Made by a program: the position numbers and the translations under genes
Shown: positions 8,115-17,083 of the stretch, piece by piece
How positions within the stretch are numbered: the first letter of the stretch is position 1
Layout: each line of letters begins with the position of its first letter
Notes under the pieces: model-generated
Database searches by the model: none
The model's input: only the letters and a program-made list of their open reading frames with translations
Told to the model about the DNA's origin: nothing
From: a virus
IMG/VR virus record: IMGVR_UViG_3300010370_000072
Location: 1-42,337 of that record
Strand: one strand, 5' to 3'
Length of the DNA stretch: 42,337 nt

Positions 8115-9293
8115 ATGAGAGAGGTCAGGACCTTCAAGATTTCTGAAGGCAACGCCGACGCTACTCTTGCTAAGTTCCACAAGATTGCCAGCCGTGGCAA
8201 GTCTAAGGGTTTAGAGGGCGGCTTCACCGTTCTTGGTATCTCCGATGAGATTTACAAAGATTCTGACGGTGTTGAGTATCAGTACAAAGTTATTGAAGTT
8301 GAGTGCGAGCCTGTCAAGTTCTCCGGTTGGGAGTTCTTATCCGTAGCCGAGATTGAGCAAGGCGTGGTCTTTACCCGCGGTATCGGTTCGGCTGAAGAGG
8401 TCAAGCCTTCGCAGGTCGTTGTCGGATATTGCGACCATTGCCAAACTACGAGAGCGCGTAAGAAATATATCTTTGTCAAAAATGAGACCGGTCAAATCAA
8501 GCAGGTAGGTTCTACTTGCGTCAAGGACTTTTTAGGTTGGGAGTTCGCTCCGACCTTCTTACAGGATTGGTCAGAGTTTGAGGAATACGCAAGTTTGAGT
8601 TCCGGTCCTTCCGGAATCGATACCTTGTCGATAGCCGCCGCCGCGGTCGCGGTCGTTGCTAAGGACGGATATAGGTCGGCTTCGCAGTTTGGATACAGCG
8701 GCTCGACGGCTTTCACGGTCTCTGAGATTTTCAAGTTTGGGTCCAAGGATGAATACACAAGAAACCTCAAGAGATATTACGAAATCGAGACTTTCTCTGA
8801 TGAGCAAAAAGCCAAAGGTCAAGAGTTGATTGACTTTGCCAAGACCTTCGCCGGTGATAGCGCTTACGCAGAAAACTTGAGGGCGGCGGCAGGGCTTCAG
8901 TATCAGAGTTCTAAGACCATCGGGATTTTTGTCTCAGCAATCATCGCCAAGCAGAAAGCCGAAGAACAAGAGGTTGCGAAGAAAACCGCCAAGGTTTACA
9001 AGTCCGAGCAGTATGCCGAAACCGGCGAGCGCGTTGAGATTGAAGTGACCGCCTTGAGTTCAAGGGTTATAGAAAGTGAGTGGGGTTCCTCGACATTGTG
9101 GACCTTTGAGAGCGGCGACTATAAGTTCAAGTGGTTCGATAGCGGATACAAGTTCACCGCCGATATTGGCGAGGTGTTCAAAATCAAAGCGACCATCAAG
9201 GGTCTTGACGAGTACCAAGGTCAGTACGCAACTAAACTTTCAAGAGTTGCTAGGGTTGATAAGAAACTACCTTCTTACTTAGCCACCGTTTAG
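8115..9293 (+). CDS. Zinc-site protein with C-terminal OB-like region (moron)
   Basis: 392 residues from the ATG at 8115, chosen because AAAGGAG lies 5-6 bases upstream; the frame extends further but without a ribosome site. About residues 105-140 show YCDHCQTTRxRKKY and VGSTCVKDFLGW, a CxxC...C metal site. The last 80 residues are beta-rich (VFKIKATIKGLDEYQGQYATKLSRV), compatible with an OB fold. Similar proteins occur across actinophages without a known role; nucleic-acid binding is a guess. Its private promoter and position between virion genes suggest a moron. Confidence 0.8.
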   Translation: MREVRTFKISEGNADATLAKFHKIASRGKSKGLEGGFTVLGISDEIYKDSDGVEYQYKVIEVECEPVKFSGWEFLSVAEIEQGVVFTRGIGSAEEVKPSQVVVGYCDHCQTTRARKKYIFVKNETGQIKQVGSTCVKDFLGWEFAPTFLQDWSEFEEYASLSSGPSGIDTLSIAAAAVAVVAKDGYRSASQFGYSGSTAFTVSEIFKFGSKDEYTRNLKRYYEIETFSDEQKAKGQELIDFAKTFAGDSAYAENLRAAAGLQYQSSKTIGIFVSAIIAKQKAEEQEVAKKTAKVYKSEQYAETGERVEIEVTALSSRVIESEWGSSTLWTFESGDYKFKWFDSGYKFTADIGEVFKIKATIKGLDEYQGQYATKLSRVARVDKKLPSYLATV

Positions 9294-9410
9294 TTATACG
9301 ATACACTTTGATTACTGTGCGCTTAGTCGCCCCATTACTGTCTGCCTCCGTGCGCTAGTCGCCCCGACGGTTATATGGGGCTACCCATGTGCCGTAAGGA
9401 GGAGGTTTAG
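9294..9410 (+). promoter_or_regulatory. Intergenic region with direct repeats before tail genes
   Basis: The gap holds two near-identical direct repeats, GTGCGCTTAGTCGCCCC (9317-9333) and GTGCGCTAGTCGCCCC (9350-9365). The second repeat's GCCCC can pair with GGGGC about 11 bases later. A TTATAT box follows at about 9371 and a strong SD (AAGGAGGAGG) lies just before the ATG at 9411. It may hold a terminator for the inserted gene and a promoter for the tail genes. The functions are inferred. Confidence 0.45.
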
Positions 9411-9719
9411 ATGGCTCAATACAGAGTCCTTCAGGGTATCGATTACCCGCCAAACAAACGCGCTGAGGCAGGGCAAGTCGTATCAGATTTACCACCTCAA
9501 GCAATCAAGTGGCTTCTTGAATCCGGAGCAATCGAGGACGCAAGCAAGCCCGCCAAAAAAGAAGAACCCGTCAAAGAAGAACCAAAAGTAGAACCGGTCG
9601 TCGAGGCAGTTGCCGAGGCTCCGGCGGAAGAACCTTTCGACCCTAAAGCCGAAGATGTTGATGGCGATGGTTTTGTACAAGACGGCACTCCACATCAAAG
9701 ACCAGTTGAGGAGAAATAA
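9411..9719 (+). CDS. Small acidic protein upstream of tail-tube genes
   Basis: 102 residues preceded by the very strong SD AAGGAGGAGG. The N-terminal half (YRVLQGIDYPPNKRAEAGQVVSDLPPQAIKWLLESGAIE) resembles short head/tail proteins that are one compact domain. The second half is an acidic Lys/Glu/Pro/Val-rich linker (EEPVKEEPKVEPVVEAV). It ends in DVDGDGFVQDGT, which resembles a calcium-binding EF-loop or dockerin loop. Its stop overlaps the ATG of the first tail-tube gene. A structural or assembly role is inferred from position. Confidence 0.75.
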   Translation: MAQYRVLQGIDYPPNKRAEAGQVVSDLPPQAIKWLLESGAIEDASKPAKKEEPVKEEPKVEPVVEAVAEAPAEEPFDPKAEDVDGDGFVQDGTPHQRPVEEK

Positions 9720-10450
9720 TGCCTACATTTAGACACGGAAAAAACATCAATGTATTCGTTGATGAGTTTGATTTTTCAACATACTTCAATAGCGTAAGTG
9801 CTTCAACCACGGTTGATACAGCCGAGACTTCGGCTTTCGGAACAAGTGCCAAGACCTATGTGGTCGGTCATCTTGACGGAACAATCAGCCTCGGTGGAAT
9901 GTTCGAAGGAACGGCATCGACCGGTACCGACGAGTTCTTTGATAACGCTTTAGGAAATGCGACCAAGGCGCTAGTAATCATCGCCCCTGAAGGTCATGGC
10001 AATGGCTATCGAGCAATCATGGCTGAAGCAGATAACACCTCATACGAGGTTTCATCGGCTATCGGCGATATTGTTCAAGCATCCGCAGAGTTCCAATCAA
10101 GTGAGTCTGTCGAGCATGGAGTGATTCTTTCCTCCGGTGCGGCAGTTAGCGCGACTGGAAATGGAACAGCAGTAGACCACGGAGCCGCTACTACAAATGG
10201 CGGAGCCGGATTCATCTCGGTTCCAGTAAACACCCGCAATGGAAACATTACGGTGAAGGTCCAACATTCAGCAGACAATGTAACTTTTGCTGATTTGATT
10301 ACCTTTACCGTTGTTTCGAGCAGTACCACAACTTCACAACGAGTTGAAGTTGCGGCAGGTACAACAGTAAACAGATACCTACGAGTGAACTACACAGTCG
10401 CAGGTTCGTCAGGCTCGGCTACCCCCGTGGTGGCTTTTACTAGGAGGTAA
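9719..10450 (+). CDS. Major tail protein paralogue A with extra C-terminal domain
   Basis: The 243-residue protein starts MPTFRHGKN. A tail-tube-like domain covers about residues 1-140, with VDTAETSAFGTSAKTYVVG and a closing strand that includes ASAEFQS. The remaining 100 residues form a beta-rich domain (GNITVKVQHSADNVTFADL, TVNRYLRVNYTV) of discoidin or Ig-like type. Such domains often decorate the outside of siphovirus tails. The next gene encodes a shorter paralogue without the extra domain. Position before the tail chaperones and tape measure supports the assignment. Confidence 0.8.
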   Translation: MPTFRHGKNINVFVDEFDFSTYFNSVSASTTVDTAETSAFGTSAKTYVVGHLDGTISLGGMFEGTASTGTDEFFDNALGNATKALVIIAPEGHGNGYRAIMAEADNTSYEVSSAIGDIVQASAEFQSSESVEHGVILSSGAAVSATGNGTAVDHGAATTNGGAGFISVPVNTRNGNITVKVQHSADNVTFADLITFTVVSSSTTTSQRVEVAAGTTVNRYLRVNYTVAGSSGSATPVVAFTRR

Positions 10451-10452
10451 AA

Positions 10453-10869
10453 ATGCCTACATTTCGTCATGGTAAATCCACCGTATTCAAGGTAGACAAC
10501 AGCGGTGGAACACTAACCGACATCAGCAACACACTTACTGATGTTTCATTCCCACAATCAGTCGATACAGCCGAAACTTCGGCTTTTGGCTCATCCGCCA
10601 AGACTTATGTTGTTGGTCTAACCGACGCAACAATCTCAGTCAGCGGAATGTTCGATGCTACCGTCGATGCTCACCTCAATGGCATCCTCGGACAAGCCGC
10701 GACCGTTTCTTTCGAGTACGGTCCTGAAGGTTCAACTTCTTCGAATGTAAAGTACACCGGAGAAGCAATCCTTACTTCTTACGAGAAGAGTGGCGCAATC
10801 GGTGACATGGTTTCCTATTCTGCTGAGTTTCAAGTTAGCGGAGCAGTAACCCGTGGTACCTACGCATAA
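10453..10869 (+). CDS. Major tail protein paralogue B
   Basis: The 138-residue protein shares MPTFRHGK, VDTAETSAFGxSAKTYVVG, a GMF motif and the closing YSAEFQ strand with the gene just upstream, but lacks its C-terminal domain. It sits only two bases after that gene, with AGGAGG as SD. It is most simply a tail-tube subunit from a tandem duplication. The tail may contain both forms, as lambda gpV-type tubes can carry added domains on some subunits. Which protein is the dominant tube subunit cannot be told from sequence. Confidence 0.8.
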   Translation: MPTFRHGKSTVFKVDNSGGTLTDISNTLTDVSFPQSVDTAETSAFGSSAKTYVVGLTDATISVSGMFDATVDAHLNGILGQAATVSFEYGPEGSTSSNVKYTGEAILTSYEKSGAIGDMVSYSAEFQVSGAVTRGTYA

Positions 10870-10927
10870 CAAAAATAAATAACAACTGAATACGGTCGTG
10901 ACCAATCTAGTGTCCAAGGAGAAAAGA

Positions 10928-11290
10928 ATGACATCACTACGCGACAAAATCTTTGAAGCAGATGACATTACGAAGGAACTCGTCGAAGTCCCTGAATGGG
11001 GAGTAACCGTTGAGATTCGTTCAATGACAGCCGCACAAAGAGCGACACTTACAGAGGGCGTAAGTTCTGTTGATAAGGTCGATGTGTCCAACATGTACGC
11101 AAAGACTGTTATCGCAACTGTCTTTGACCCGGAAACGGGTTTGCCTGTCTTTACGGAAAAAGACCGTGAAGCAATCCTTTCGAAGAATGGCGCCGTAATC
11201 GAGCGCCTTGCTACAAAGGCTCTTGGTTCATCGGGCTTGAGCGAAAAGGCGGTAGAAGAATCACAGGCGCGATTTCCTAAAGAATCCTGA
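10928..11290 (+). CDS. Tail assembly chaperone (G-type, unshifted product)
   Basis: 120 residues from the ATG at 10928, preceded by AAGGAG; an upstream in-frame GTG is ignored. It lies directly between the tail-tube and tape-measure genes, the fixed place of lambda G/GT-type chaperones. The visible pattern is VPEWGVTVEIRSMTAAQRA, then a helical acidic region ending SQARFPKES. A second open frame continues past its stop and reads through to the tape-measure start, so a longer frameshifted product is expected. Confidence 0.85.
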   Translation: MTSLRDKIFEADDITKELVEVPEWGVTVEIRSMTAAQRATLTEGVSSVDKVDVSNMYAKTVIATVFDPETGLPVFTEKDREAILSKNGAVIERLATKALGSSGLSEKAVEESQARFPKES

Positions 11291-11468
11291 GCGTAGGTTT
11301 CTTTTCGAACTAGCAGAAAAGTTAGGTAGGACGGTGGGCGAGTTGCTTTATGGAAGCGCCGCCCACCGACCCCTTAGCAGTATGGAACTAACAGAGTGGA
11401 ACGCTCTGTACTTGCTCAAAGCACAAGAGCAAGAAAAGGCGGAAAGAAAAGCACGGGCGAGGAGATAA
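11256..11468 (+). CDS. Tail assembly chaperone T part, reached by +1 (or -2) frameshift
   Basis: After the G-type stop at 11290, the frame at +1 stays open from 11256 to a TAA at 11466-11468, abutting the tape-measure ATG. It lacks its own start and encodes LKNPERRFLFELAEKLGRTV, then LSSMELTEWNALYLLKAQ, the typical T region of GT chaperones. Two +1 sites are possible in the overlap: TTT-C at 11273-11276, where Phe-tRNA re-pairs perfectly, and TCC-TGA at 11285-11290. A -2 shift gives the same frame. No classical -1 slippery heptamer is present. Confidence 0.75.
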   Translation, partial: KNHRRDFLKNPERRFLFELAEKLGRTVGELLYGSAAHRPLSSMELTEWNALYLLKAQEQEKAERKARARR

Positions 11469-14400
11469 ATGGCTGAGTCACCAACCATGGAAGTCCGCGC
11501 CCGTCTCTCCGCGGATTCAGCGCAGTTTGTTCAAGGCATGGAGCGGGCATCCCGTTCTGCCGGAGATTTCCAACAAGCCGCACAAAGAGTTAGCGGAGCA
11601 TCGTTGGCGCTTGGTGCCGCGATTGGAACAGCCGCGGCATCATTGATTGCCTTTAGCGTCAAGAGTTTCAAAGCCGCCGCTGAAGTCGAGAGATTAGATT
11701 TCGCATTACAGGCAGTTGGCGCATCAAGCGGTCTTGGTTATGAGGCACTCAAAGAAGCATCTGACGGTATGCGTCGAATGGGGATTCAAGCATCCGTAGC
11801 GCAAAGAATGACATTGAAGTTGGCACAGTCCAACATTGAAATGAAGAAAGCAACCGATATTGCCAAGGTTGCTCAAGATTTATCAGTCGCAAGTAATATC
11901 TCAGCGGAAGAAGCATTAGAGAGAGTTACTCTCGCAATCACAACCGGTCAAAGCCGTATGCTTCGAAGCGTTGGTATCACAGACGCATCCAACAGCGCAA
12001 TGGAACGCTACGCCGCAACACTTGGCAAAAAAGCCTCAGCCCTAACAATGGCAGAACGCCGTCAAGCCGTTATGAATCAGGTTATGCGGGAGGGCGGAAA
12101 AGTTGCCGGAGCCTACGCGATTGCTTTACAGTCACCGGCAAAACTTCTTACATTATTCGGCGACCTCCATAATGATTTACAAGTCAATATGGGTGGAGCG
12201 CTTGTCAAAGGTTTTGGTCCGCTCATCAAAGCAACATTTAGATTTGAAAAAGCCTTAGTCGATGCGACCGCTGAGGGCGGGAAGTTGCGTCCGGTTATAG
12301 AGGCTTTGGAGTTAGTCCTTACAAAGATGACTAAGCCAATCACAGATTTGATTGAAAAGGCGGCTGATTTTGTTGAGAACATGGGAGACATGGGAACCGG
12401 CTCTGAAAAACTTGCCGGTAAAATCTCAATGCTTCTTCCAGTTTTTGCTGGACTTGGTTCTGCTATCGCAGTAAAAGCGGGACAGCCCATATTAGCGAGC
12501 ATACCTATTTTTGGTAGATTGCTTGGTGGCTTGAAACCGATTCCAGTTGCGCTTGCCGCTATTGCTTTGACATCACCACAAATCCAAAGCGCAATACGAA
12601 ATCTAGTTAGCGCTTTTGCCCCACTTCTTCCAATACTTCAAAAGGTTGCGGCAGTTTTTTCTACAACTCTTGCTATCGCAATAGGCATCGTTGCTAAAGT
12701 TATTGATGGAGTTGCGAATGTAGTTCGTAAGATTGTTGGGTTTTTCCAACAATATGAAGTAGCGGCTAAGGCTTTGGCTATTGCTATTGGGGCAGTAACT
12801 ATTGCCGTTATTGCTACAAAAGTTCCAACAGCCATCGCAACTGCTCAAAACTGGTTGCTACAAAAATCACAACTTGCTGTATCTAAAGCAAGCGCGATTA
12901 TGGCTAGTTCACTATTCCTACCCGTATTAGCCATTGCCGCCGTCATTGGCGCGATAGTTCTTTTATATCAAAACAGCGAAGAGTTCCGCGAAGGGTTCAC
13001 AAAGGTATTCAATGATGTAGCCCGAGTCGTCGGAGGAGCGCTTGCTTTTATTCTTACCGGCATTGGAAATCTTTTGATTGCTTTTGGCGAAGCAATCTCG
13101 CCAGCCACCTCTTTTGGTCAAACATTGATAAGCGTAGTTCAGTTTATTCATCAGGCTTTTCTCACCGCAATACAAGGCGTTCTCAAAGTCATTGTCATGT
13201 TCCTCAAGGCAATCAACTATCTATCAAGTTCAACTACCGGACTTGGCAAGGTTGTACGAGCAATCTTGAACTTTATATTCAAAGCATGGGCAACGGTTGT
13301 TGGCGGTATCCTCAAGTTCATTGGATTTTTCCTTGAGACTCTTGGCGCCCTATTAGATACGCACGGCATTGTAGGCAAAATCATCGGAATGATTCTTGAC
13401 TTCTTATGGAAAGCCTTTGCCACGGTTATTGGCGGAATCATCAAATACATTGGAATGTTTATTGAGTTCTTAGGCAACTTACTTGATACACATAATATCG
13501 TAGGTATGTTGATTGCCAAGATTCTTGATTTCTTGATTGATGCTTTCGCAACTGTGTTTGGTGGCATATTCAAATATGTAGGCATGTTTATAGGATTCTT
13601 AGGCGACTTGCTCGATGCTAACTCATTTGTAGGTAAAGGTATTGCGAAAGTTATCAACTTTATTGCTGAAGTTTATTTCACTCTTGTTGAAAAAATAAGT
13701 GGCTTTTTAGCAAAGATTATTGGCGCTTTAGTTTCATGGCTCAAAGGAAACAGAGAAACACTAGAAGCCGCTATTGATTTATTCAATAAGTTTGCTGAGG
13801 GAGTTGGTAAGGCTCTTGCGGCAATACCTAACTTCTTAGCAATGTTGCTAGAAAAGTTTGGTGCTTTTTTCAACGACGCCGCCAAGGGTGTTGCTGATTT
13901 CATCAAACAAGCCGCCGACGGTTTACGCTTGATTCCAAAAGTGGGTGCCGCATTAGCCGCTCCATTAGATGCCGCCGCCGCAAAGATTTCAAGTTTTGGT
14001 TCAACGATTGAAACGACTCTTGGCAATGCCGCAAAACCTTTGAGGTCTTTTGCTACTTCGATAACAAACGCTACAAAGCAAGTCATATCAGATGGAGCAT
14101 TGGGCGCTGTAATCAATAAGTTAGAAAAAGTACAAAATAGTTTAGTAGCAGTTAGCAAAAGCGCAAGTGGTTTGAAAGAGCGCGAGTTTGGGACTGAGTT
14201 AGTTACATTTATTTCACAGGGTCTAACTAAAATAGGTTCTGTCTCACAAAAAATCGGCAACACGATTCTTGAAGTAACAAAAGTTCCAATCGCTGAAGGA
14301 TTAGTACAGGCTATTTCCGATGCTCTTACGACAGTTGGTGGTTTTGCCAAGAAAGCCGGAGAGACCATTATTGAAGCCGGTGACATCAAGTTAGGCACCG

Positions 14401-15512
14401 AGTTAGTACAGATGTTGTCGGATGCTTCTAAGTTTATTGGCGGCGCAGTATCTAAGGTAGGTTCATTTGTCTCTGAACTAAAACAGTTTGAAGTGGGCGA
14501 CATCTTGATGGATGTTGTTGAGGGTATTACTGACTTTGCTATTCCAAAGATTGAAGCACTTGTCAATACTATTGAGGGTCTAAAAAACCTTCCGGTAGGT
14601 AAGTTCCTTATTGAGAACCTAAGCGAAAAAAGTATTCAAGCCGGAGAAAAACTTCTCACTTTTGCTACGGCAGTCAAATCGTTTACCTCTGAAAATACAC
14701 TTGAAAAACTAACTACTGGTTTTGGTAATCTCGCAGATAAGTTGAAGGAGTCTTTAGGATTCGGAGATATTCTGAAGGCAGAGCAAGAAAAGATAGACCA
14801 ACTTACAAGGGCTGGTGCTACCGATGACGGTGCGGCAGATGCTATTCAAAATCAAGCAGACTTGATGAAGAAGATTCGTGACGCTATGGCGGCGGGCATT
14901 GAGTCTATGCGTGATGTTCTGACGGACCTTCAAGATGCCGCTAAACAGTTTGCTGATTCCCTCAAAGATACAATCCTAAGTTTTGCTGGTCTCAAGGGAG
15001 TTGAACTTCCCGACGGATTTATTCCGAAGGCTAAATCACTTATTGAGAATATGCGTATGCGCCTTGATAAGAGCCAACAGTTCGCTAATCAGATTCTTAC
15101 TCTCCAAGGTTTAGGTCTTGATGCTAAGGCTATCCAAGACTTAGTTGAAGAGGGACCAATCAAGGGCGCTCAACTTGCCGCATCGATTCTTGGTGGTGGA
15201 GCCGAAGCAATCGCTCAAATCAATGAACTACAAAAGCAGATTAGTTTCACGGGAACTGCGATTGGAACCTATGGTTCTGAGGCGGCTTTCGGAGCCAAGA
15301 TTGCTGGCGCTCAAATGAAACTTGCCGAAGTTACCGATGCGGCGCTCTCAGCCCGTGGTCTTGGTGGTAATAACATTGTCATTGAACAGGGTGCCTTTGT
15401 GGTCAATGTTGATACAACAGGTGTAACAGATATTGACGAAAAGACAGATTTGATTACAAAGCGTATCCAAGAAACATTCGCTATTTTGGCAAAGGAGTTG
15501 GCTAACAAATAA
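11469..15512 (+). CDS. Tail tape-measure protein
   Basis: 1347 residues, the longest gene in the window. The N-terminus (VRARLSADSAQFVQGMERASRSAGDFQQAA) is the classic tape-measure opening. Hydrophobic helical stretches occur around residues 40-60, 320-380, 390-510 and 520-730. Three similar repeats of about 57 residues with FLxxLxxLLDxH/N cover roughly 595-730. Coiled and acidic helices follow. By the usual rule of about 1.5 angstrom per residue the tail would be near 200 nm; that is inference. No peptidase or lysozyme motif was noticed. Confidence 0.93.
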   Translation: MAESPTMEVRARLSADSAQFVQGMERASRSAGDFQQAAQRVSGASLALGAAIGTAAASLIAFSVKSFKAAAEVERLDFALQAVGASSGLGYEALKEASDGMRRMGIQASVAQRMTLKLAQSNIEMKKATDIAKVAQDLSVASNISAEEALERVTLAITTGQSRMLRSVGITDASNSAMERYAATLGKKASALTMAERRQAVMNQVMREGGKVAGAYAIALQSPAKLLTLFGDLHNDLQVNMGGALVKGFGPLIKATFRFEKALVDATAEGGKLRPVIEALELVLTKMTKPITDLIEKAADFVENMGDMGTGSEKLAGKISMLLPVFAGLGSAIAVKAGQPILASIPIFGRLLGGLKPIPVALAAIALTSPQIQSAIRNLVSAFAPLLPILQKVAAVFSTTLAIAIGIVAKVIDGVANVVRKIVGFFQQYEVAAKALAIAIGAVTIAVIATKVPTAIATAQNWLLQKSQLAVSKASAIMASSLFLPVLAIAAVIGAIVLLYQNSEEFREGFTKVFNDVARVVGGALAFILTGIGNLLIAFGEAISPATSFGQTLISVVQFIHQAFLTAIQGVLKVIVMFLKAINYLSSSTTGLGKVVRAILNFIFKAWATVVGGILKFIGFFLETLGALLDTHGIVGKIIGMILDFLWKAFATVIGGIIKYIGMFIEFLGNLLDTHNIVGMLIAKILDFLIDAFATVFGGIFKYVGMFIGFLGDLLDANSFVGKGIAKVINFIAEVYFTLVEKISGFLAKIIGALVSWLKGNRETLEAAIDLFNKFAEGVGKALAAIPNFLAMLLEKFGAFFNDAAKGVADFIKQAADGLRLIPKVGAALAAPLDAAAAKISSFGSTIETTLGNAAKPLRSFATSITNATKQVISDGALGAVINKLEKVQNSLVAVSKSASGLKEREFGTELVTFISQGLTKIGSVSQKIGNTILEVTKVPIAEGLVQAISDALTTVGGFAKKAGETIIEAGDIKLGTELVQMLSDASKFIGGAVSKVGSFVSELKQFEVGDILMDVVEGITDFAIPKIEALVNTIEGLKNLPVGKFLIENLSEKSIQAGEKLLTFATAVKSFTSENTLEKLTTGFGNLADKLKESLGFGDILKAEQEKIDQLTRAGATDDGAADAIQNQADLMKKIRDAMAAGIESMRDVLTDLQDAAKQFADSLKDTILSFAGLKGVELPDGFIPKAKSLIENMRMRLDKSQQFANQILTLQGLGLDAKAIQDLVEEGPIKGAQLAASILGGGAEAIAQINELQKQISFTGTAIGTYGSEAAFGAKIAGAQMKLAEVTDAALSARGLGGNNIVIEQGAFVVNVDTTGVTDIDEKTDLITKRIQETFAILAKELANK

Positions 15513-17083
15513 TGGCTACCTACACACTTCGCCCCAACGCTAACTGGAACAACGCTTCGGCTTTTACAATCTCGGGCGGCTCCGGTTCAGTTCATGCCGC
15601 GCTCGCCGATAGTAGCGATAGCACTTACATCACTCGTACAAGCACAACAGTTCCGGCTTCCTATGAAGCGGAGTTCGGTACAACAACTCTAGCGGCAACT
15701 GAAAAGATTGAATATGTAAACCTTCGCGCTCGTATGACGATTGGTACAAGCGGCAATGTTGGTCTATCCCTAGGTGTGATTACTGACCGAAATGGTCGTG
15801 AAGTGAGTTATTCCGTTGGATACTTCAAGGTCAATACGCTCTCTCTTACAACAGTTGATACCGCATTGAAACTAACCACCGCTCCTAATGGAGCAGAGTG
15901 GTCACAAACTTTGATTGATAACTTGGTAGTGAAGTTCACCGATAGCGCAATCACAAGCGGCGACCGTGCCTCTCTATATGAACTTTTTGTCGATGTCGTA
16001 ACTACAACCAAACCAACAGTTTCAGTTACCGCGCCTTCAGGAACAATCACAGACACCACATTCCCTTCAGTTACTTGGACCTATGCGGACGCAGATGGTG
16101 ACCCGCAGAGTGCCTACGAAATCAAAGTTTTTGATTCCACAACTTATTCAGGCGGAACCTTTGACCCTGATACATCTACGCCAACAGTAGAGACTGGCAT
16201 CGTCACATCTTCAAATGATGGACAGACTCTTGAGGCTGACCTTGCGGACGCTACCACTTATCGCGCCTATGTTCGAGTAGCGCAGTTATTGAACGGTGGT
16301 AACTACTTTAGCGATTGGGCTTATAGTCAGTTCACCATTGATGTCGATGCCCCGGCAACACCATTGCTTTCGGCTTTCTACGATACAAATATCGGAGCAG
16401 TTACAGTAACGGTTTTTGGTCGTACAAATGTTTTGAGTGCGAATCAAGCATCTTTAGAAACGAACACAACTGGATGGGCGGCGGTTTCAAACTGTGCGAT
16501 AGCGCGGACAACGGCTCAGGCTTCCATAGGTAGCGCATCACTTGAACTAACAGCAAGCGCCGCGGGAGATATGGTTGCCAGTACAACAACGGCAACTAAG
16601 TTCACCGTTACAGCAAACCAAGAGTTCTCAGCAATCGCAGATTTTCGAGCAAACTCAACGACTCGCCTTGCGGCAGTTGGTATCCGTTATCTGAACTCTG
16701 CTGGTAGCACAATCTCTACAACTTACGGAACTTCAGTAAGTTCAACAAGTTCCGGTTGGGCAACAGCACAGGCTACGGTTCTTGCTCCTGCCACCGCTAC
16801 ACATGCTCAAGTTTTTGTGAAAGTGATTAGTGCCGCAACAAGTGAGATTCATTATGTGGACAAGATTGCTTTTCATTCAGGCGACATGGCTGTATTTACC
16901 CGGGGAGGTTTTTCAAACTTCAAGTTTGATGTTGAGCGTTCAGATGACAACGGAACAACTTGGTCAGTTCTGCGTAACAGTCCAATCTCCGCTGACTCCG
17001 CGCAGATTGCTGAGATTGAAGATTATGAAACACCGCTTGACCAAACGGTGCGTTATCGTGCGAAAGCGAGGGCTGACATCTAA
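15512..17083 (+). CDS. Minor tail protein with FnIII-like and CBM-like domains
   Basis: 523 residues; the start overlaps the tape-measure stop. Residues 1-165 form a beta-rich domain of unassigned type. About 170-275 is FnIII-like (KPTVSVTAPSGTITD ... YRAYVRVAQ). About 300-440 looks like a carbohydrate-binding jelly roll: LETNTTGWAAV, then ASIGSASLELTA and EIHYVDKIAFH. A short FnIII-like tail closes it. The order after the tape measure is where siphoviruses place distal-tail and tip proteins. Host glycan binding is inferred. Confidence 0.75.
   Translation: MATYTLRPNANWNNASAFTISGGSGSVHAALADSSDSTYITRTSTTVPASYEAEFGTTTLAATEKIEYVNLRARMTIGTSGNVGLSLGVITDRNGREVSYSVGYFKVNTLSLTTVDTALKLTTAPNGAEWSQTLIDNLVVKFTDSAITSGDRASLYELFVDVVTTTKPTVSVTAPSGTITDTTFPSVTWTYADADGDPQSAYEIKVFDSTTYSGGTFDPDTSTPTVETGIVTSSNDGQTLEADLADATTYRAYVRVAQLLNGGNYFSDWAYSQFTIDVDAPATPLLSAFYDTNIGAVTVTVFGRTNVLSANQASLETNTTGWAAVSNCAIARTTAQASIGSASLELTASAAGDMVASTTTATKFTVTANQEFSAIADFRANSTTRLAAVGIRYLNSAGSTISTTYGTSVSSTSSGWATAQATVLAPATATHAQVFVKVISAATSEIHYVDKIAFHSGDMAVFTRGGFSNFKFDVERSDDNGTTWSVLRNSPISADSAQIAEIEDYETPLDQTVRYRAKARADI

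Noticed and set aside
13200-13660. Leftward frame opposite the tape-measure gene
   Set aside because: It is antisense to the repeated hydrophobic segments of the tape measure and has no ribosome site.
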